Source of the DNA: DASUZB01 sp036377075
GTDB taxonomy: Bacteria > Actinomycetota > CALGFH01
DNA length: 17,353 nt
NCBI GenBank assembly: GCA_036377075.1
Contig: DASUZB010000104.1
Span: 1-17,353, forward strand
Direction of reading: 5' to 3'
Part shown: positions 15,166 through 17,353 of the stretch, in pieces
Layout of the letters: every line of letters begins with the position of its first letter
Numbering within the stretch: the first letter of the stretch is position 1
Translations under genes and position numbers: made by a program
Notes under the pieces: generated by a model
What the model saw: the letters and a program-made list of their open reading frames with translations, nothing else
Databases searched by the model: none
Told to the model about the DNA's origin: nothing

Positions 15166-15192
15166 TTCGGCAGCCAGGCGCACCGGATTGAG
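15166..15192 (-). promoter_or_regulatory. FliA (sigma-28)-like promoter of the chemotaxis receptor
   Basis: On the minus strand CTCA (15192-15189) is separated by 17 bases from GCCGAA (15171-15166). This fits the FliA-type consensus reported for flagellated actinomycetes such as Actinoplanes (CTCA, 15-17 bases, GCCGAA) and resembles the enterobacterial TAAA/GCCGATAA pair. Transcription would start near 15158, giving a leader of about 58 bases. Its position just upstream of a chemotaxis receptor makes chance less likely. Confidence 0.65.
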
Positions 15193-15204
15193 GTGCCAGC
15201 CCGA

Positions 15205-16425
15205 TTAGCGCCCCGCCAGGCTCCTTCGCAGCAGCTTGCCGCCGGGTGAGCGCGGCACCTCGTCGACCAGGACGAGCTGGCGCGGGAGCTTGGCGGCGGC
15301 GAGCCGCTCGCGCGCGAAGCCGCGCAGCTCCTCCAGGGAGGGGGGACGCCCGGGCTCGCACGGGACCACGAAGGCGACCACGCGCTGGCCCCACTCGGGG
15401 TCGGTGGCGCCGGCGACGGCCACGTCACCGACCAGCGGGTGGCGGGAGAGGACCTGCTCCACCTCCACCGGGTGGACGTTCACGCCACCGGAGATGATCA
15501 CCTCGTCGCACCTGCCGAGCACCCGCAGGCGCCCGCCGGGCAGCAGGCGGCCGACGTCGCGGGTGTGCAGCCAGCCACCGCGCAGGGCGGCGGCGGTGGC
15601 GGCGGGGTCGCCGTGGTAGCCGCGCATCACCATCGGCCCGCGCAGGCGGATCTCGCCCTCCGGGGAATCGCTCGGCGGGCCGCCGCCGACCGCCAGCTCG
15701 ACGCCGTCGACGGGGTGGCCGTCGTGGACCACGCCGCCGCCGGTCTCGGTGAGCCCGTAGGTGGTGACCACGGTCGCGCCCAGCTCGGCGGCCTGGGCCA
15801 GCAGGTCGGGCGGGACGGGACCGCCGCCGACCAGGATGCGACGGAAGCGGCGCAGCTCGCCGTGGGCCGCGATGAGCCGCCGCAGCATCGTCGGGACCAG
15901 CGAGACCAGGGTGGCGCCGTGGCCGCTGGCCGGGTCGACCTGCCGCGGGTCGAAGCCGTCGTGGACGGTCAGCGGCACGCCGGTGTGCCAGCAGCGGGCG
16001 ACGATCGCCAGGCCGGCGACCCCGTGCAGGGGCACGCACGCCAGCCAGCGGTCGCCGTCGCCGGCGCCGAGCGCGGCCGAGGTGGCCAGCGCGGCGGCGC
16101 GCAGCCCGCCCGCGGTCAGCTCGACCGCCTTGGGCGGGCCGGCCGACCCGGAGGTCGCCACCACCGCGGCCGCCCCGCCGTCCAGCGGCCGTCCGTCGGG
16201 TAGGCGGCGGCGGCCGTCCGCGTCGACCAGGTGCGTCGGGCGGACCGCGCCGAGCAGGCGGCGCAGCTCGGGCATGGGGGCCGACGGGTCGAGCGGGAGC
16301 ACCGCCCGGCCGGCCTCCCACGCCCGGGTGATCGCCACGGCGGCGGCCTGCCGGGGCAGCAGGACGGCGTCGAGCGCGATCTGGAGGGAGCCGGACACGA
16401 CCGCTACGCTACCAGCCGCTGGCAC
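15205..16425 (-). CDS. menE: o-Succinylbenzoate--CoA ligase (MenE), ANL superfamily
   Basis: MenE activates o-succinylbenzoate with ATP and CoA to OSB-CoA in menaquinone synthesis. The 406-residue protein has the P-loop TSGSAGPPK (91-99), YGLTETG (223-229), the ribose/hinge region HTRD (287-290) and GRCDEVIISGG (304-314), and the catalytic Lys397 (SPGGKLLRR). It is short for an ANL enzyme, as MenE usually is in actinobacteria. The neighbour menB, diverging from it, is the main support for MenE over another acyl-CoA ligase. GTG 16425 is used here. A second GTG at 16398 sits 7 bases after a -10-like TAGCGT (16411-16406) and would fit a leaderless transcript, removing nine residues. Confidence 0.85.
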   Translation of the reverse strand: MPAAGSVAVVSGSLQIALDAVLLPRQAAAVAITRAWEAGRAVLPLDPSAPMPELRRLLGAVRPTHLVDADGRRRLPDGRPLDGGAAAVVATSGSAGPPKAVELTAGGLRAAALATSAALGAGDGDRWLACVPLHGVAGLAIVARCWHTGVPLTVHDGFDPRQVDPASGHGATLVSLVPTMLRRLIAAHGELRRFRRILVGGGPVPPDLLAQAAELGATVVTTYGLTETGGGVVHDGHPVDGVELAVGGGPPSDSPEGEIRLRGPMVMRGYHGDPAATAAALRGGWLHTRDVGRLLPGGRLRVLGRCDEVIISGGVNVHPVEVEQVLSRHPLVGDVAVAGATDPEWGQRVVAFVVPCEPGRPPSLEELRGFARERLAAAKLPRQLVLVDEVPRSPGGKLLRRSLAGR

Positions 16426-16495
16426 CGAGCCCGACAGGGCTACATTGGCGAGGTACCGTCACGACCCCTGATCGAGCGAAGGAGCGCGAGCGCAG
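16426..16495. promoter_or_regulatory. menE-menB divergent intergenic region
   Basis: The plus strand has a -10-like TACATT (16441-16446) about 50 bases before menB, with no convincing -35. AGCCC-GACA-GGGCT (16428-16441) is a small dyad just upstream of it. GAAGGAG (16478-16484) is the likely menB ribosome site. Confidence 0.3.
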
Positions 16496-17308
16496 GTGGA
16501 CTGGGAGCGACAGGGCGACTACGAAGACATCCGCTACGAGACCGCCGAGGGCATCGCCAAGCTGACCATCTGCCGGCCCGAGGTGCGCAACGCCTTCCGG
16601 CCCAAGACGCTGTACGAGCTCTCCGACGCGTTCGAGCGGGCGCGCGACGACCCCGGCGTCGGCGTGGTGGTGCTCACCGGCGAGGGCCCCGAGGCCTTCT
16701 GCTCGGGCGGGGACCAGCGCATCCGCGGCGAGGACGGCTACGTCGACGAGCAGGGCATCGGCCGCCTCAACGTCCTGGACCTGCAGATCCAGATCCGCCG
16801 GTTGCCCAAGCCGGTGATCGCCATGGTGGCCGGCTACGCCATCGGCGGCGGGCACGTGCTGCACCTGGTCTGCGACCTGACGATCGCGGCCGACAACGCC
16901 CGCTTCGGCCAGACCGGCCCGAAGGTCGGCTCCTTCGACGGCGGCTACGGCGCCGGGCTGCTCGCCCGCACCGTCGGGCGCAAGAAGGCGGCCGAGATCT
17001 GGTTCCTCTGCGACCAGTACGACGCCCAGCAGGCCCTGGACATGGGCCTGGTCAACACGGTGGTGCCGCTCGCCGAGCTGGAGGCGACCACGGTCGCGTG
17101 GTGCCGCAAGATCCTCGCCAAGAGCCCGCTGGCACTGCGGCTGCTCAAGGCGGGCCTCAACGCCGACTCCGACGGCCTGGCCGGCATCCAGCAGCTCGCC
17201 GGGGACGCCACCCTCCTCTACTACATGACCGAGGAGGCCCAGGAGGGCAAGAACGCCTACCTCGACAAGCGGACGCCGGCGTTCGACAAGTTCCCCCGCC
17301 GGCCCTGA
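16496..17308 (+). CDS. menB: 1,4-Dihydroxy-2-naphthoyl-CoA synthase (MenB)
   Basis: MenB closes the ring of OSB-CoA to make DHNA-CoA, the step after MenE. This 270-residue crotonase-fold protein shows SGGDQRIRG (70-78) and AIGGGH (115-120) forming the oxyanion hole, QTGPKVGSFDGGYGAG (139-154), and the family's C-terminal DKRTPAFDKFPRRP. The Gly141 in QTG marks the bicarbonate-dependent type I enzyme as in E. coli; mycobacterial MenB is type II, with Asp there. The start is GTG 16496 with GAAGGAG 11 bases upstream. Only 45 bases of unannotated sequence follow to the window end. Confidence 0.95.
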   Translation: MDWERQGDYEDIRYETAEGIAKLTICRPEVRNAFRPKTLYELSDAFERARDDPGVGVVVLTGEGPEAFCSGGDQRIRGEDGYVDEQGIGRLNVLDLQIQIRRLPKPVIAMVAGYAIGGGHVLHLVCDLTIAADNARFGQTGPKVGSFDGGYGAGLLARTVGRKKAAEIWFLCDQYDAQQALDMGLVNTVVPLAELEATTVAWCRKILAKSPLALRLLKAGLNADSDGLAGIQQLAGDATLLYYMTEEAQEGKNAYLDKRTPAFDKFPRRP

Positions 17309-17353
17309 CGAGCAACGTGCAGAACCGTTGGGTGGTGGGGGCCCGGGTGCGAA

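Noticed and set aside
15101..15204. Known riboswitch upstream of the chemotaxis receptor
   Set aside because: The c-di-GMP-I conserved blocks are absent, and the promoter match accounts for much of the sequence; only a short leader hairpin remains.
16426..17353. Terminator after menB or between menE and menB
   Set aside because: No stem followed by a T-run is visible, and the window ends 45 bases after menB.

Overview
The window is very GC-rich DNA, with coding regions showing a strong G/C preference at third codon positions. This, together with actinobacterial-style genes (LAL-type LuxR regulator, group III PFK, actinobacterial TnpB and Lnt variants), points to an actinomycete-like bacterium (Actinomycetota), probably free-living in soil. 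The genus cannot be told from the sequence. A methyl-accepting chemotaxis protein preceded by a FliA-like promoter suggests the organism is flagellated. The men genes show that it makes menaquinone.

Layout, left to right. (1) 1-1500: a decayed IS200/IS605-family tnpB with a deletion/frameshift and an Asn in place of the first RuvC Asp, followed by hairpins that look like the element's right end. (2) 1546-5814, plus strand: a succinate-semialdehyde dehydrogenase-like gene, then apolipoprotein N-acyltransferase (lnt) and ATP-type phosphofructokinase (pfkA), spaced like an operon. (3) 5855-6862: a lone tyrosine recombinase with no prophage or island genes around it. (4) 6879-8824, minus strand: a secreted trypsin-like protease followed by a SAM methyltransferase. 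(5) 8825-9319: a 333-bp intergenic region with hairpins and a dyad, then a 53-residue lipoprotein with a Gly10 tract. (6) 9329-12629, minus strand: a 1008-residue AAA ATPase/LuxR regulator preceded by a 59-residue basic protein. (7) 12630-12963: an intergenic region whose plus strand can fold into a three-way junction with a competing alternative pairing, upstream of a 58-residue protein. (8) 13148-15192, minus strand: a chemotaxis receptor with its FliA-like promoter. (9) 15205-17308: divergent menE and menB.

Links between the genes: Lnt would N-acylate lipoproteins such as the one at 9158. MenE (o-succinylbenzoate to OSB-CoA) and MenB (OSB-CoA to DHNA-CoA) are consecutive steps of menaquinone synthesis. 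PFK and the aldehyde dehydrogenase are central metabolism. The most unusual parts are non-coding or very small: the structured leader at 12682-12859, the FliA-like promoter at 15166-15192, two GC-rich palindromic segments lying in frame inside lnt and the methyltransferase, and three small proteins of 53, 59 and 58 residues. I saw no CRISPR array, tRNA, rRNA or multi-gene defence system.
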